Part shown: positions 46,579 through 55,936 of the stretch, piece after piece | Layout of the letters: each line of letters opens with the position of its first letter | Position numbering within the stretch: the first letter of the stretch is position 1 | NCBI RefSeq assembly: GCF_015206895.1 | Contig: NZ_JADEXU010000008.1 | Span: 1-64,000, forward strand | Source of the DNA: Nostoc sp. LEGE 12450 | GTDB lineage: Bacteria > Cyanobacteriota > Cyanobacteriia > Cyanobacteriales > Nostocaceae | Direction of reading: 5' to 3' | Length of the DNA: 64,000 nucleotides | Position numbers and translations under genes: made by a program | The notes under the pieces: model-generated | The model's database searches: none | What the model was told of the DNA's origin: nothing | The model's input: the letters and a program-made list of their open reading frames with translations, nothing else

Positions 46579-47274
46579 TTATTTACTCTCTAATGGTTCA
46601 TATCCTTCCCGCCAGCGTAAAAACTTAGCAGGGACACCAGCAACGATCGCATAAGGTGGTACATCTTTAGTGACAACTGCACCAGCACCAACAATGCTGC
46701 CTCGGCCAATTGTTACCCCAGGTAGGATCACCGCATTCATGCCAATATCGGCTCCGGTTTCTACTTTTACTGATTTAATTTCTAAGTCTGTTTGGATGAT
46801 GGGAACATCAATTGGCAATCCAGTGTGTGATGAACCCAGTACTTTTGCACCTGGGCCCCATCCCACATAATCTTCAATAATTAAATTACGGGCATCAAAG
46901 TAGCTCTGTGGGCCAATCCAAACGTGGTTTCCAATGATGCAAGTACCATCGAACCTTCCCTGAATATAGCTTTGTGAACCTATAAATACTTGGTTCCCAA
47001 TCTCGAAGGTTTCAAGATGCTTAAAACCTACACCATTGCCAATACGAATGTTATGTCCAAATTTACGTGCTACTGCTCGCCAAATAGCTCGCCGCATCAA
47101 CCCGTCAAAGTCGCCATCACTTGTAGCAAAGCGTGCGTATAATTCGATTAATGGTTTTTGTTCATATTGAGTATTTAAATATGCTGCTAGTTGAATTTCA
47201 AAATCAGGGTCTAGCTTTTCTGCTTGCAAGCCGTGGATAGCTGTGACTATCTTAATTTTACCTTGATCAGACAT
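46579..47274 (-). CDS. left-handed beta-helix acyltransferase
   Basis: A 231-residue hexapeptide-repeat enzyme from ATG 47274, preceded by AAGGA at good spacing. An N-terminal helical part is followed by repeats from about residue 75: NIRIGNGVGFKHLETFEIGNQVFIG and SYFDARNLIIEDYVGWG, then [48 protein letters not shown]. This end is shared by many sugar O- and N-acetyltransferases. Longer than WbpD types, it resembles DapH/GlmU-related acyltransferases. It lies 1 base from the epimerase gene, clearly in one operon. The substrate may be the amino sugar made by the adjacent aminotransferase. Confidence 0.85.
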   Translation of the reverse strand: MSDQGKIKIVTAIHGLQAEKLDPDFEIQLAAYLNTQYEQKPLIELYARFATSDGDFDGLMRRAIWRAVARKFGHNIRIGNGVGFKHLETFEIGNQVFIGSQSYIQGRFDGTCIIGNHVWIGPQSYFDARNLIIEDYVGWGPGAKVLGSSHTGLPIDVPIIQTDLEIKSVKVETGADIGMNAVILPGVTIGRGSIVGAGAVVTKDVPPYAIVAGVPAKFLRWREGYEPLESK

Positions 47275-47286
47275 CAAATTCCTTGG

Positions 47287-48381
47287 TTATGTTAAGCTAA
47301 TTACTGCTTTGGCAACCTGAGTTTGTGACTCTGTGCTAAGTTCTGCATACATAGGCAGCGATAAAACTTCGCTAGATGCTGCTTCTGAGTGCGGAAAATC
47401 ACCTGGCTTGTACCCTAAGTCTGTATAAGCTGGTTGCAGATGAACAGGAATTGGGTAATGGATACCTGTTTGAATTTCCTGCTCTTGCAAACTTTGTTGT
47501 AGGGCATCTCGCTGAGGCGATCGCACGGCGTAAACATGGTAAACGTGACGGCTATAAGGCATCACAGCAGGTATACCTACACCAGATTCTGCCAAAAGTT
47601 GGTCATAGTGGGCTGCATGTGTTCTTCTTGCTTCTGTCCACTCTTCGATGTAGCGTAACTTGACCCGTAAAATGGCTCCCTGGATACCATCCATGCGATA
47701 GTTGTAACCTTTTAGGACATGGTGATACCTGCGTTCTTGACCCCAGTCGCGCAGCATTCCCATAGTATGGGCATATTCAGGATTATTGGTGACTGCCATA
47801 CCTCCCTCACCGTAGGCTCCTAAATTCTTACCAGGGTAAAAGCTAAAACAGCCAATGTCACCGATACTACCTACCCGTTGCCCTTTGTACTCAGCGCCGT
47901 GAGCTTGAGCGGCATCTTCTATAACGACTAAACCATGACGGCGAGCAATGTCCAAAATTGGCTCCATGTCTGCTGGTTGCCCGTACAAATGCACAGGTAG
48001 GATAGCTTTTGTACGTTCAGTTATCGCTTTTTCAATTTGGGTGACATCTATTGTGTAGGAAACAGGATCAATATCTACGAAAACAGGTGTGGCTCCGGTA
48101 TAACAAATTGCTGCTGTGGTCGCAACGAAGGTGAAAGGCACGGTAATTACTTCGTCACCAGCACCGATGCCAGCTGCTAGTAATGCTAGATGGAGAGCGC
48201 TAGTACCTGTATTGACAGCAATACCATAATCTGAATTGCAGTAACTGGCAAACTCTTCCTCAAAAGCTTTGACTTCATTGCCTAAGACGAATTGCGTACT
48301 TGCAAGTACTTTTAAAACAGCAGTATCAATTTCGTCTTTAATACTCAGGTATTGAGTTTTTAGGTCTACAAATGGAATCAT
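47287..48381 (-). CDS. DegT/DnrJ/EryC1/StrS-family PLP aminotransferase (WbpE/WlbC-like)
   Basis: A 364-residue sugar aminotransferase. Motifs: PFVDLKTQY at the front, [30 protein letters not shown], and the PLP lysine K185 in [14 protein letters not shown]. Its neighbours are a Gfo/Idh dehydrogenase (4-base overlap, ATGA) and, one gene further upstream, a WbpD-like acetyltransferase. That matches the WbpB-WbpE-WbpD logic for converting UDP-GlcNAc-type precursors to 3-acetamido sugars. A QdtB/FdtB-type role making dTDP-3-amino sugars is the alternative. Motifs are complete, so it should be active. Confidence 0.93.
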   Translation of the reverse strand: MIPFVDLKTQYLSIKDEIDTAVLKVLASTQFVLGNEVKAFEEEFASYCNSDYGIAVNTGTSALHLALLAAGIGAGDEVITVPFTFVATTAAICYTGATPVFVDIDPVSYTIDVTQIEKAITERTKAILPVHLYGQPADMEPILDIARRHGLVVIEDAAQAHGAEYKGQRVGSIGDIGCFSFYPGKNLGAYGEGGMAVTNNPEYAHTMGMLRDWGQERRYHHVLKGYNYRMDGIQGAILRVKLRYIEEWTEARRTHAAHYDQLLAESGVGIPAVMPYSRHVYHVYAVRSPQRDALQQSLQEQEIQTGIHYPIPVHLQPAYTDLGYKPGDFPHSEAASSEVLSLPMYAELSTESQTQVAKAVISLT

Positions 48382-49415
48382 GCTGCTACCTCTGCCACAT
48401 TCAGTTCAATTAATCGGCCTTGCTGCTTGAGAGACTGGGTGGCGGCTTCAAGAATTCTGACTACCCGCAGTCCTGCTTCTCCATCAGTAATTGGGCGATC
48501 GCCTTTTTCAATACAATTCATGAAGTGCAATCCCTCTGTTTTCAATGCCTCTGTCATATCTAACTTGGGTGAGTACATATCCCCTGTGCGATAACCAATC
48601 ATCATTTGGTACATGCTTTCGGAGTTGCCATTGACTGTAATACCCTTGTCGTAAATCTTGACTTTCTCACTGGGTTCTAAGTCATCGTAAACAATCATCC
48701 GTTGACTACCACCAATCAATGTGCGACGGATTTTTACTGGTGCTAACCAATTGACATTGATGTGAGCAATGAGATTCTTTTCAAAGAATAAGGTCAAGTA
48801 GGCGATATTTTCTGGTTCTCCAGGAACATGGCTGATGCCTGTAGCCGAGACAGCATAAGGTTTTGATGGCAGTAAGTAGCTCATAATTGAGAGGTCGTGG
48901 ACTGCCAAATCCCAGATGACATTGACATCATGCTGAAAAAGTCCCAGGTTGACGCGTACAGAATCGTAGTAGTAAATATCACCCAAGGAATTAGTGGCGA
49001 TCAAATCGTGCATCTTGCGGACAGCACCCGTGTACACAAAGGTGTGATCGACCATTAAGACTAGATTGCGTTTTTCTGCTTCTTCAATCAGCCGCATTGC
49101 TTGTTCGGAGGTAGTTGTCATTGGCTTCTCTACCAGCACATGTTTACCAGCCTGCAATGCGGCTAAAGCTAATTCAAAGTGAGTTGAAACTGGTGTGGCG
49201 ATCGCTACAGCGTCGATTTTGGGATCTGTAAATATGTCTCGACAATCTTTAGTAACTTGAATTGTCGGATAACGAGCTTGTACCTTTGCTAGTAGTTGTG
49301 GGTTAAAATCACTGACTGTTCTAACCTGAACTCCTGGCATTTCTACAAAATTTCTTACCAGATTTGGACCCCAATAGCCATAGCCGATGACACCGATATT
49401 AATGATATTTGCCAT
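48378..49415 (-). CDS. Gfo/Idh/MocA-family sugar-nucleotide dehydrogenase (WbpB/WlbA-like)
   Basis: A 345-residue NAD(P)-dependent oxidoreductase. It begins [19 protein letters not shown] (Rossmann GxGxxG), with [30 protein letters not shown] as the family EKP motif, and [13 protein letters not shown] with the catalytic His (DLAVHD). Such enzymes oxidise C3 of UDP-sugars so that the aminotransferase can act. It overlaps the aminotransferase gene by 4 bases, and an acyltransferase gene lies 161 bases upstream. The reaction as 3-dehydrogenase is inferred from the cassette. Confidence 0.92.
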   Translation of the reverse strand: MANIINIGVIGYGYWGPNLVRNFVEMPGVQVRTVSDFNPQLLAKVQARYPTIQVTKDCRDIFTDPKIDAVAIATPVSTHFELALAALQAGKHVLVEKPMTTTSEQAMRLIEEAEKRNLVLMVDHTFVYTGAVRKMHDLIATNSLGDIYYYDSVRVNLGLFQHDVNVIWDLAVHDLSIMSYLLPSKPYAVSATGISHVPGEPENIAYLTLFFEKNLIAHINVNWLAPVKIRRTLIGGSQRMIVYDDLEPSEKVKIYDKGITVNGNSESMYQMMIGYRTGDMYSPKLDMTEALKTEGLHFMNCIEKGDRPITDGEAGLRVVRILEAATQSLKQQGRLIELNVAEVAA

Positions 49416-49576
49416 TTTTTTTAACTAATCAAAATTTATTTTTTATGAGCTATCAACTACTGCCACTAAAAGGTAATCGTAGTTTCTGAATGAATTGCAA
49501 ATTACTTTTATCTTTGCAAAGCTTCAGAGTCGACCAAGAAGTTACTCAATATCTATAAATAGATTGCGTACAAAAC

Positions 49577-50116
49577 TTAAGGTTTTCGCAAACTGCTAGC
49601 GGATATTTCTAAATTTTGGCGATCGCCTACAGTGGAGCGTAGCCCATCGCGCACATCCCCTATTACACGAGCGGGCACTCCAACTACAATGGCATAATCA
49701 GGAACATCGTGAGTTACTGCTGCTCCAGAACCGATGATGGCTTTTTCACCAATAGTTACTCCTGGCAGGATGGTAGCATTACTACCAATAGAGGCACAGC
49801 GCTTCACTAAAGTCCTGACTGTATACCAATCATCTTCAGTTTTTAAACTGCCATCTTCATTGGTTGCACGAGGATAAAGGTCATTAGTGAACATGACTCC
49901 ATGACCAATAAACACTTCATCTTCTAGAACAACGCCTTCACATAAAAAACTGTGGGACGAAATTTTACATCTATTTCCAATAGTTACATCTTTTTGAATC
50001 TCCACAAATGTACCAATTTTCGTGTCATCACCGATAACGCAACCGTAGAGGTTCACAAGATGGGGATGAAAAATTTTCACGTTTTTGCCTAACTTGACAT
50101 CATCATTTACAGCCAT
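49577..50116 (-). CDS. WbpD/WlbB-like sugar N-acetyltransferase (left-handed beta helix)
   Basis: A 179-residue trimeric-type acetyltransferase with hexapeptide repeats from the start ([39 protein letters not shown] read in two pieces), [25 protein letters not shown], and [43 protein letters not shown]. Length and layout fit WbpD/WlbB enzymes that N-acetylate the 3-amino group of UDP-sugars. It is the first gene of the sugar cassette after the exporter, 19 bases downstream of the Wzt-like gene. A 160-base gap separates it from the dehydrogenase. Confidence 0.88.
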   Translation of the reverse strand: MAVNDDVKLGKNVKIFHPHLVNLYGCVIGDDTKIGTFVEIQKDVTIGNRCKISSHSFLCEGVVLEDEVFIGHGVMFTNDLYPRATNEDGSLKTEDDWYTVRTLVKRCASIGSNATILPGVTIGEKAIIGSGAAVTHDVPDYAIVVGVPARVIGDVRDGLRSTVGDRQNLEISASSLRKP

Positions 50117-50135
50117 TATTTAATCTGCCTTAAAA

Positions 50136-51413
50136 TTAATGCTTTTCCACAATTTGCCAAATAGCATCTTCTAAATAAGAACATTCATCAGCTTGCCATG
50201 GGTAATCTACACGCTCAAAATTGTGCATACTGACTTCAAACTGACAAATCTCCCTGAGATTTTCTAGTAGGGTTTCGCTGCGCCGCTCAGAAAACCATGT
50301 TGTTAAGGTATATGAACCCATATAAAGTCGCAATTTGGGTATTTCACATCGGAAAATATGAGTTCCTTGCTTATGGCGAAAAGGCGCATCAGAGAAAAAC
50401 CAAAAAATACTAATCGCCTGTTGCAGGGCACTGACTATTTGAAAGGAAAAGGACAAACTTTCATGTGGTTTCTCTATGTGTAAGGCAAACTCAAACGTAA
50501 TTGGTTTTCCCCAACAGTGAATTCCTTCTTCCTCTGAAGTGTGTACCCTTACCCAAGCTACATGATTGCCAGTTTTGTTGACAGGAGCTTGGTAATAAGC
50601 TGGTAATGCATACTCATCTTTCTGTCCAGCCAGATATAGTTGTACTGCTTTGGCAGTATGGCCATCAAACTGAATGTTACCTTTAGAAAGCAGTATGCAA
50701 CGTTTGGTGAGTTGGGCGATCGCTTGCATACTATGACTGACGAATAAAACTGTTCGTCCTTCTTTCGTCGCAACATCACCCATTTTCCCTAAGCACTTTT
50801 TCTGAAATGCCGAATCACCTACAGCCAAAACTTCATCGACAATTAAAATTTCTGGCTCTAAATGGGCTGCAACAGAAAAAGCAAGGCGCACATACATTCC
50901 TGAAGAATAGCGTTTTACTGGGGTATCTAAAAACTTCTCAACCTCAGCAAAAGCAACTATTTCATCAAATTTTTTCTTGATTTCGACTCGACTCATCCCC
51001 AGAACAGAACCATTGAGATAAATATTCTCTCGTCCCGTAAGTTCTGGGTGAAATCCTGTTCCTACTTCTAATAAGCTTGCTACCCGCCCTTTAATGGCAA
51101 TACGTCCGGTTGTCGGTTCGGTAATCCGGCTCAGAACTTTTAGGAGGGTGGATTTACCGGCACCATTACGTCCAATAACGCCAATGGCTTCACCTTGTTG
51201 AATCTCAAAGGAAACATCTTTTAATGCCCAAAATTCTTCCCGCGTTGGGTTGGGCATTTTTTTGCCCCCAGGTTTGATAAATGCCTTGGCAAAAGATGTA
51301 GCACCATCAGCAATTACATCCCGCAGTGCTTTATAGCGACTTCCTTGCTCTTGCTGGTGAGCGATAATATATTTTTTGCTTAAATTCTCTACACTGATCA
51401 TATTCTCAGACAT
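50136..51413 (-). CDS. wzt: ABC polysaccharide exporter ATPase (Wzt-like)
   Basis: A 425-residue nucleotide-binding subunit. The ATPase domain fills about 1-240: GVIGRNGAGKSTLLK (Walker A, about 80-90), YSSGMYVRLAFS (signature), EILIVDEVLAVGD (Walker B) and FVSHSM (H-loop). A C-terminal extension of about 170 residues resembles the beta-sandwich Wzt carbohydrate-binding domain, which can recognise the end of the O-polysaccharide. ATG 51413 is preferred over a GTG two codons earlier because AAGGA lies 9 bases upstream. It is 15 bases from the permease gene, forming a pair. Confidence 0.92.
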   Translation of the reverse strand: MSENMISVENLSKKYIIAHQQEQGSRYKALRDVIADGATSFAKAFIKPGGKKMPNPTREEFWALKDVSFEIQQGEAIGVIGRNGAGKSTLLKVLSRITEPTTGRIAIKGRVASLLEVGTGFHPELTGRENIYLNGSVLGMSRVEIKKKFDEIVAFAEVEKFLDTPVKRYSSGMYVRLAFSVAAHLEPEILIVDEVLAVGDSAFQKKCLGKMGDVATKEGRTVLFVSHSMQAIAQLTKRCILLSKGNIQFDGHTAKAVQLYLAGQKDEYALPAYYQAPVNKTGNHVAWVRVHTSEEEGIHCWGKPITFEFALHIEKPHESLSFSFQIVSALQQAISIFWFFSDAPFRHKQGTHIFRCEIPKLRLYMGSYTLTTWFSERRSETLLENLREICQFEVSMHNFERVDYPWQADECSYLEDAIWQIVEKH

Positions 51414-51428
51414 CTGCACAGTTCCTTG

Positions 51429-52274
51429 CTAAATTACGTCAGCAAATGTCCGTTCCATTTTGCGGAAGTACCAAATCCCACTTACCACTAACAGGGCAAC
51501 TAGTCCTAGAGATAGTGTAAATCCAGTCCAGTAAAGTTTGGACTCTCCCCCTAAAATTGCCCAGCGAAAGCCATCAATCACGCCCACCATTGGGTTCAAA
51601 TAGTAGAGCAAACGCCATTGCTCTGGTATAATACTGCTACTAAAACCGACGGGCGATATATATAGACCAAACTGCACAATAAACGGCACAATATACCGGA
51701 AGTCTCGATATTCGACATTCAATGCTGCTAACCACAGCCCTACTCCTAGTGAAGCAGCAAAGGCAATACCAATAAATAACGGTAATGATAATATCCGCCA
51801 AGTGGGAAAAAAATTATACCAGGCCATTAGCCCTAAGAGAATCATTGCAGAAACGAGAAAGTCCACAAAGCTGACAATAACTGAACTAGCAGGCACAATT
51901 AAGCGCGGAAAGTAGACCTTAGAAATCAAATTGGCATTACTAATTAGGCTGTTGCTACACTCACTTAGAGCATTGGAAAAAAATTGCCAGGGTAACAAGG
52001 CAGCAAATACCAGTATTGGATACGGTGCTGACCCCTCTGAAGGTAATTTGGCCAAACTTCCGAAGATGACGCTGAACACGATCATCGTCAAAAATGGTCG
52101 AATAAGTGCCCAGAGCATACCAATCACTGTTTGTTTGTAGCGTACTAAAATATCACGCCAAGCAAGAAAATAGAATAATTCTCTATAGCGCCATATATCT
52201 TTCCAATACTGCTGCTCTGCACGTCCAGCTTCAATCACTAACTCCTGTTGGGAGACAATTTTTGGACTACTCAT
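51429..52274 (-). CDS. wzm: ABC polysaccharide exporter permease (Wzm-like)
   Basis: A 281-residue ABC-2 type permease with an N-terminal cytoplasmic helix region (YWKDIWRYRELFYFLAWRDILVRYKQT), then TIGMLWALIRPFLTMIVFSVIFG and about six membrane spans. NVEYRDFRYIVPFIVQFGLYISPVGFSSSIIPEQW and LNPMVGVIDGFRWAIL are the usual signature of Wzm/TagG exporters. With the Wzt-like subunit it should move a lipid-linked glycan across the inner membrane. ATG at 52274 is clear. It is the second gene of the minus-strand run after the Cys-rich small protein and a GT4 gene. Confidence 0.92.
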   Translation of the reverse strand: MSSPKIVSQQELVIEAGRAEQQYWKDIWRYRELFYFLAWRDILVRYKQTVIGMLWALIRPFLTMIVFSVIFGSLAKLPSEGSAPYPILVFAALLPWQFFSNALSECSNSLISNANLISKVYFPRLIVPASSVIVSFVDFLVSAMILLGLMAWYNFFPTWRILSLPLFIGIAFAASLGVGLWLAALNVEYRDFRYIVPFIVQFGLYISPVGFSSSIIPEQWRLLYYLNPMVGVIDGFRWAILGGESKLYWTGFTLSLGLVALLVVSGIWYFRKMERTFADVI

Positions 52275-52331
52275 AGTTCTTGATTGAAGATTAATATCTT
52301 TATATCTTTAACGAAATGACACTAATAATTG

Positions 52332-52781
52332 TTAATTCAGAAACTGGAAATCTGTAAGACCTTGATAATTAACTTGCCTGGCGCTTTTACGAGTGAATTC
52401 ACCAACGGAAGGGTTCCCTAGAGAATCAATCACTCCTGTGACTTGCCGCCATAGTTCTTGTGGTGCTAACGAAATTTGATAATTGCTATCATCACACTTA
52501 CGAATGTGATACCAAGTTGTTTGCTGACATCCTTCACACCAAAAAGCTTCTAACCATTCCCCTTCTATAGGAACTGTGGTTTGGTTCGCTACTAACATCA
52601 AGGCATTCCGCCGGCTCATACCTCGTTGCTGTAATTGACCTGCTTGGTCAGCAAACATTTGATATTTTTGACTGACGCTATCGATATAGCAGTTATGAAT
52701 CGGGCAGTAAATAGCTCTTCGCTTGGAACGTTTCCGATTTCGGTCACACCTCTTCTGCAATTTCACCTCTTGTATAGACAA
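52332..52781 (-). CDS. conserved cyanobacterial protein with paired CxxxxC/CxxC motifs
   Basis: A 149-residue protein starting from a TTG; an internal GTG 6 codons later is equally possible. It has a very basic front (KRCDRNRKRSKRRA), then YCPIHNCYIDS and WCEGCQQTTWY. The two pairs of cysteines could bind zinc as a ribbon. SLAPQELWRQVTGVI and NPSVGEFTRKSARQ complete it. I recall related proteins from other cyanobacteria, without a known function. Its place between a GT4 gene and the ABC exporter genes may be coincidence or may mean a regulator of the locus. No signal peptide or membrane helix. Confidence 0.75.
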   Translation of the reverse strand: MSIQEVKLQKRCDRNRKRSKRRAIYCPIHNCYIDSVSQKYQMFADQAGQLQQRGMSRRNALMLVANQTTVPIEGEWLEAFWCEGCQQTTWYHIRKCDDSNYQISLAPQELWRQVTGVIDSLGNPSVGEFTRKSARQVNYQGLTDFQFLN

Positions 52782-53092
52782 TAACTATGAGCAAGGAAGG
52801 CTAGGTTGGAGGGACTGAGATCAATAAGACCATCAAAGCCCTACTCCTAAAAAATACTGTGAAAAAATTCAATTACAAATGATAATTTTGCTGTTTTTTT
52901 TACCTTGCTGTTTAATTAATTTACTCCCTTGTAATTGAATAAAAATGATTATGCAAAGAATTATTCTACTAAATCAAAAGCTTTTAATGCTTTATTATTA
53001 ATCTAATAGTTTTATACCATGCAACTAAACATTTGTGGATCAAAATTTTTAAGGTTTATCAAAATCATAAAAATTTAATAAACCTAATATGA
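52782..53092. other. AT-rich intergenic region between the Cys-rich protein and a GT4 gene
   Basis: This 311-base gap shows AT-rich stretches and no convincing open frame or hairpin. It may hold a promoter for the exporter-cassette genes on the minus strand; none stands out by eye. Confidence 0.4.
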
Positions 53093-54439
53093 TTACTTTA
53101 CATCGCTTCGAGACATGGTGATTATTTCATCAAATACCGCCTGCTGTAAAACATGCAAGTATTGTTTAGAGATAACTTTAGGAGTGAAGTGCGATCGCAA
53201 ATACTGACGACCTGCTTTGCCCATCTGCTCTCCTATTTGGGGATCTCGATTCAGAAAGCGAATAAATTGCGCTAGACCTTGACCATCTCCATTGTCAAAT
53301 GTGCTACCACAACTAGCATCAGCTACGAGCTGTCTCAGATATGAAGTCTGGGAGCAAATTACTGCTATTGGTCGGCCAGAAGCTAAAGCTGAGTAAAGTT
53401 TGCTGGGAACAACTAAACCCTCTGTAGTTGCATCTACACTAACTATTGATAGATCGCAAGCCGTTAGGGAATAAGGTAACACCTGCTTATCTTGATAAGG
53501 TAGAAATGTAAAATTGGTCAGCCCTAACCGATCCACTTCCATCATTAATTCTTCGCGTTTGGCACCACCACCAATACAGACAAACTGAATTGGCTCATCT
53601 TGCAATTGCTTTGCAGCTTCCAACATGGTGTCAATATCATGGCAGCGACCCATATTGCCAGAATAGAGGACGGTAAATTTGTTAACTAGGTTATACTTCC
53701 AGGCAAACCAGTTTTCTTTCTTAGCAATCGGCACGATCGCTTCTGGGTTAGCCCAACTGTGAATTACAGAAATTTTATCAGCTACTTGGGGACAATGTGC
53801 CACGACCTGTTGTTTCATTGCTGGGCTAAGTACTATAATCCCCTTGGCTTTTAACCAAACTTGTTTGTTGATTGCACGCCACAATTTCACCAGCCAGTTA
53901 CTCTTTGAAATTACACCTAGTGCGATCGCAATATCAGGATATAAGTCATACAACACGCATACATAGGGAAGCTTGAATAATATATAAGCTAGATATCCGA
54001 TCACTGGCAAAAATGGGGGCGCTGTAGTTAGCAACAATACATTGTTGCGACGCGAACCTCTCAGCAAATAGAGCGTTGCCCGCAAGGTGTATAGCACACC
54101 ATTAATGGCTTTGCCACGAATTCTTCCCGGCCAGAGTTGAGCAGTGCGCGATCGCTGAATTCGGATTTGGTCAGCCCATTCAACTGCTGGGGCCGTATCA
54201 GAACGAAATGCATATCCTGGCTGACTTGTAAAAATTTCAATATCCACTCCTTGCTGCCCTAACTGTTTCACTAATTCTTCAAGCAACTGTCCTGTAGCGG
54301 CATAATCTGGAGGGAAAAATTGGGTAACTACAGATAATTTAATTGATTGTTGAGCTTTTACAGAAGGCTTGTTTTTCGCATCTAAAGGAGTAGAAATGGA
54401 TTTCAAAAAATTTTGATTAATCCATTGATTAAGTCTCAT
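53093..54439 (-). CDS. family 4 glycosyltransferase (WbuB-like)
   Basis: A 448-residue GT-B enzyme. After a short charged lead, SVVTQFFPPDYAATGQLLEEL and IFTSQPGYAFRS match WbuB-type transferases, which add N-acetylfucosamine-like sugars. TTAPPFLPVIGYLAYILFK and VCVLYDLYPDIAIALG suggest membrane contact. The donor part has TVLYSGNMGRCHDIDTMLEAA and the catalytic TTEGLVVPSKLYSALASGRPI region. GAGG lies 9 bases before the ATG. It is the first minus-strand gene of the locus, divergent from the Wzc-like gene across 1.5 kb. Sugar inferred from family only. Confidence 0.88.
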   Translation of the reverse strand: MRLNQWINQNFLKSISTPLDAKNKPSVKAQQSIKLSVVTQFFPPDYAATGQLLEELVKQLGQQGVDIEIFTSQPGYAFRSDTAPAVEWADQIRIQRSRTAQLWPGRIRGKAINGVLYTLRATLYLLRGSRRNNVLLLTTAPPFLPVIGYLAYILFKLPYVCVLYDLYPDIAIALGVISKSNWLVKLWRAINKQVWLKAKGIIVLSPAMKQQVVAHCPQVADKISVIHSWANPEAIVPIAKKENWFAWKYNLVNKFTVLYSGNMGRCHDIDTMLEAAKQLQDEPIQFVCIGGGAKREELMMEVDRLGLTNFTFLPYQDKQVLPYSLTACDLSIVSVDATTEGLVVPSKLYSALASGRPIAVICSQTSYLRQLVADASCGSTFDNGDGQGLAQFIRFLNRDPQIGEQMGKAGRQYLRSHFTPKVISKQYLHVLQQAVFDEIITMSRSDVK

Positions 54440-55936
54440 AGTCTATGGCCTCGTCTGAAATAGAAAAAACTGTTATGCAAAACCTGTATAAACTAGAAAT
54501 AATCTAGCAAAAACATCCAGACTATGATTGTAAAAATTTACAAATCTGGCTTAATATTCACTAAAGAAGCTTGACTTAACAAACTACAATTTTCGTAAAA
54601 TTAAGTAATTGATATAAAGTACTATCAATACTAATTTTATTTCGGCATGTTAGCCACAGCTTGGCAAACCCTAACTAAACTGAAAACCTTGTATTTTGTT
54701 TAGTCCACGCTCCCAAGTAGAGTCTAGTTCGTCACCCCACAATAGCTTAAAAGACCTCTGAACCTCGCACATTTAGGCATGATCTTATAATCCTATTAAG
54801 GCTAACTAACAGAACACTCTTTCTAGTTTATATACACACTTCTCTAACAGATACGAGAACACAAAAATGATGAAAATACTTCTAGCCGAGAACAAATTAT
54901 TTTAGAGAGAAGATAGTATTTTTATGTATAAAGCAAGTCCTTGACAGTTTGAACTAGTACTTACTTAAACTTCTAAAAAGAGATTTAATGGGTGGTGGCA
55001 GTCTATATTGTGTCAATAAGATTGAGTCAACTGAGATATCTGGAGTTATGATTCCTATTCATAATTTGATTCTAGGATGTTTTGTTTTGAGCAGTCTTTA
55101 GTATTTATTTGAGTTTCTCCAGTTACATACAACTTTATAAATTGCCCTTTTGAGCTTTATTATTTTTGATATGCAACACTTCGAATTTCACAATACCATG
55201 TTTCCATATCGAATCATTTACTTCATTAAAAATTCATATTTTTAAAGTATATCTAATCTAAAACTTTATAAAATAATCGTTTTATCGGCTATCGGGACTC
55301 CTGTTTGATTTTTGAACAAGATTTAGATATTATACACAGAAAATAATGGTATAAAAAACACCCAACTAGAGTTTTATTAAAATACACTTAATATATATTC
55401 AATGAACTGCAAAGTATGCAAAGAAAGAGATCAGTCGAGGAATTAATTATTCAGTGCATTTACATATAATTTGTAGAAGTCAGCATTTACAAGTTACCAC
55501 AGCCGAGGTGGAGGGATGGCGATAACTCCACTTGATGCCAAGCATCGATAATTTATATCCGTTAATTATTAACTTAAGCACTTGGGTATTACCTGTGTTC
55601 CCACTGAATCCAAAAATAAATCGTTTTTATGAGAGAATGATTGGATATTATTACCAAAATTCACCTTTATCCAGTAAAAAGTTTAAAGTCTTGTACTCTC
55701 TTATACTTTAACAAAGTGAATCGTTTGTATTATTTCATACTATTTAACGATCCTAACTAGCAGCTTGCGTTATTTATGTAGTGGATTAAAGAATAAAGAC
55801 TTGTGATTTCATAATAAGTTTATTAAGTAAATATCAAATCTAGTATAGATTGTTGGTTGTATCAAATTTACCTCACAGAAGCTTATAAAACTCTTTCTAG
55901 TAATCCTGTCTAAATTTATTACCAAATATTAAGCAC
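54440..55936. other. 1.5-kb AT-rich divergent intergenic region upstream of the Wzc-like gene
   Basis: Almost 1.5 kb without an acceptable open frame separates the minus-strand GT4 gene from the plus-strand Wzc-like gene. It must carry both promoters. The one structured segment noticed is at 55506-55547. Weak promoter-like sequence, such as TATAGA near 55841, occurs near the Wzc gene. No tRNA or known riboswitch was recognised. Confidence 0.55.
55506..55547 (+). promoter_or_regulatory. possible structured RNA leader element
   Basis: Two adjacent stems: AGGTGGAG with CTCCACTT (8 bp with one G-T pair, 12-base loop) and GATGC with GCATC around a CAA loop. The GC-richer segment stands out from its AT-rich surroundings, about 390 bases before the Wzc-like gene. 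It could be part of a leader RNA, a small RNA or a protein site. It matches no riboswitch that I know. Confidence 0.3.

Noticed and set aside
54440-55936. NtcA-type GTA-N8-TAC sites in the divergent spacer
   Set aside because: I looked for the spacing and found only near misses (for example N12 near 55473), so no nitrogen-control site is claimed.
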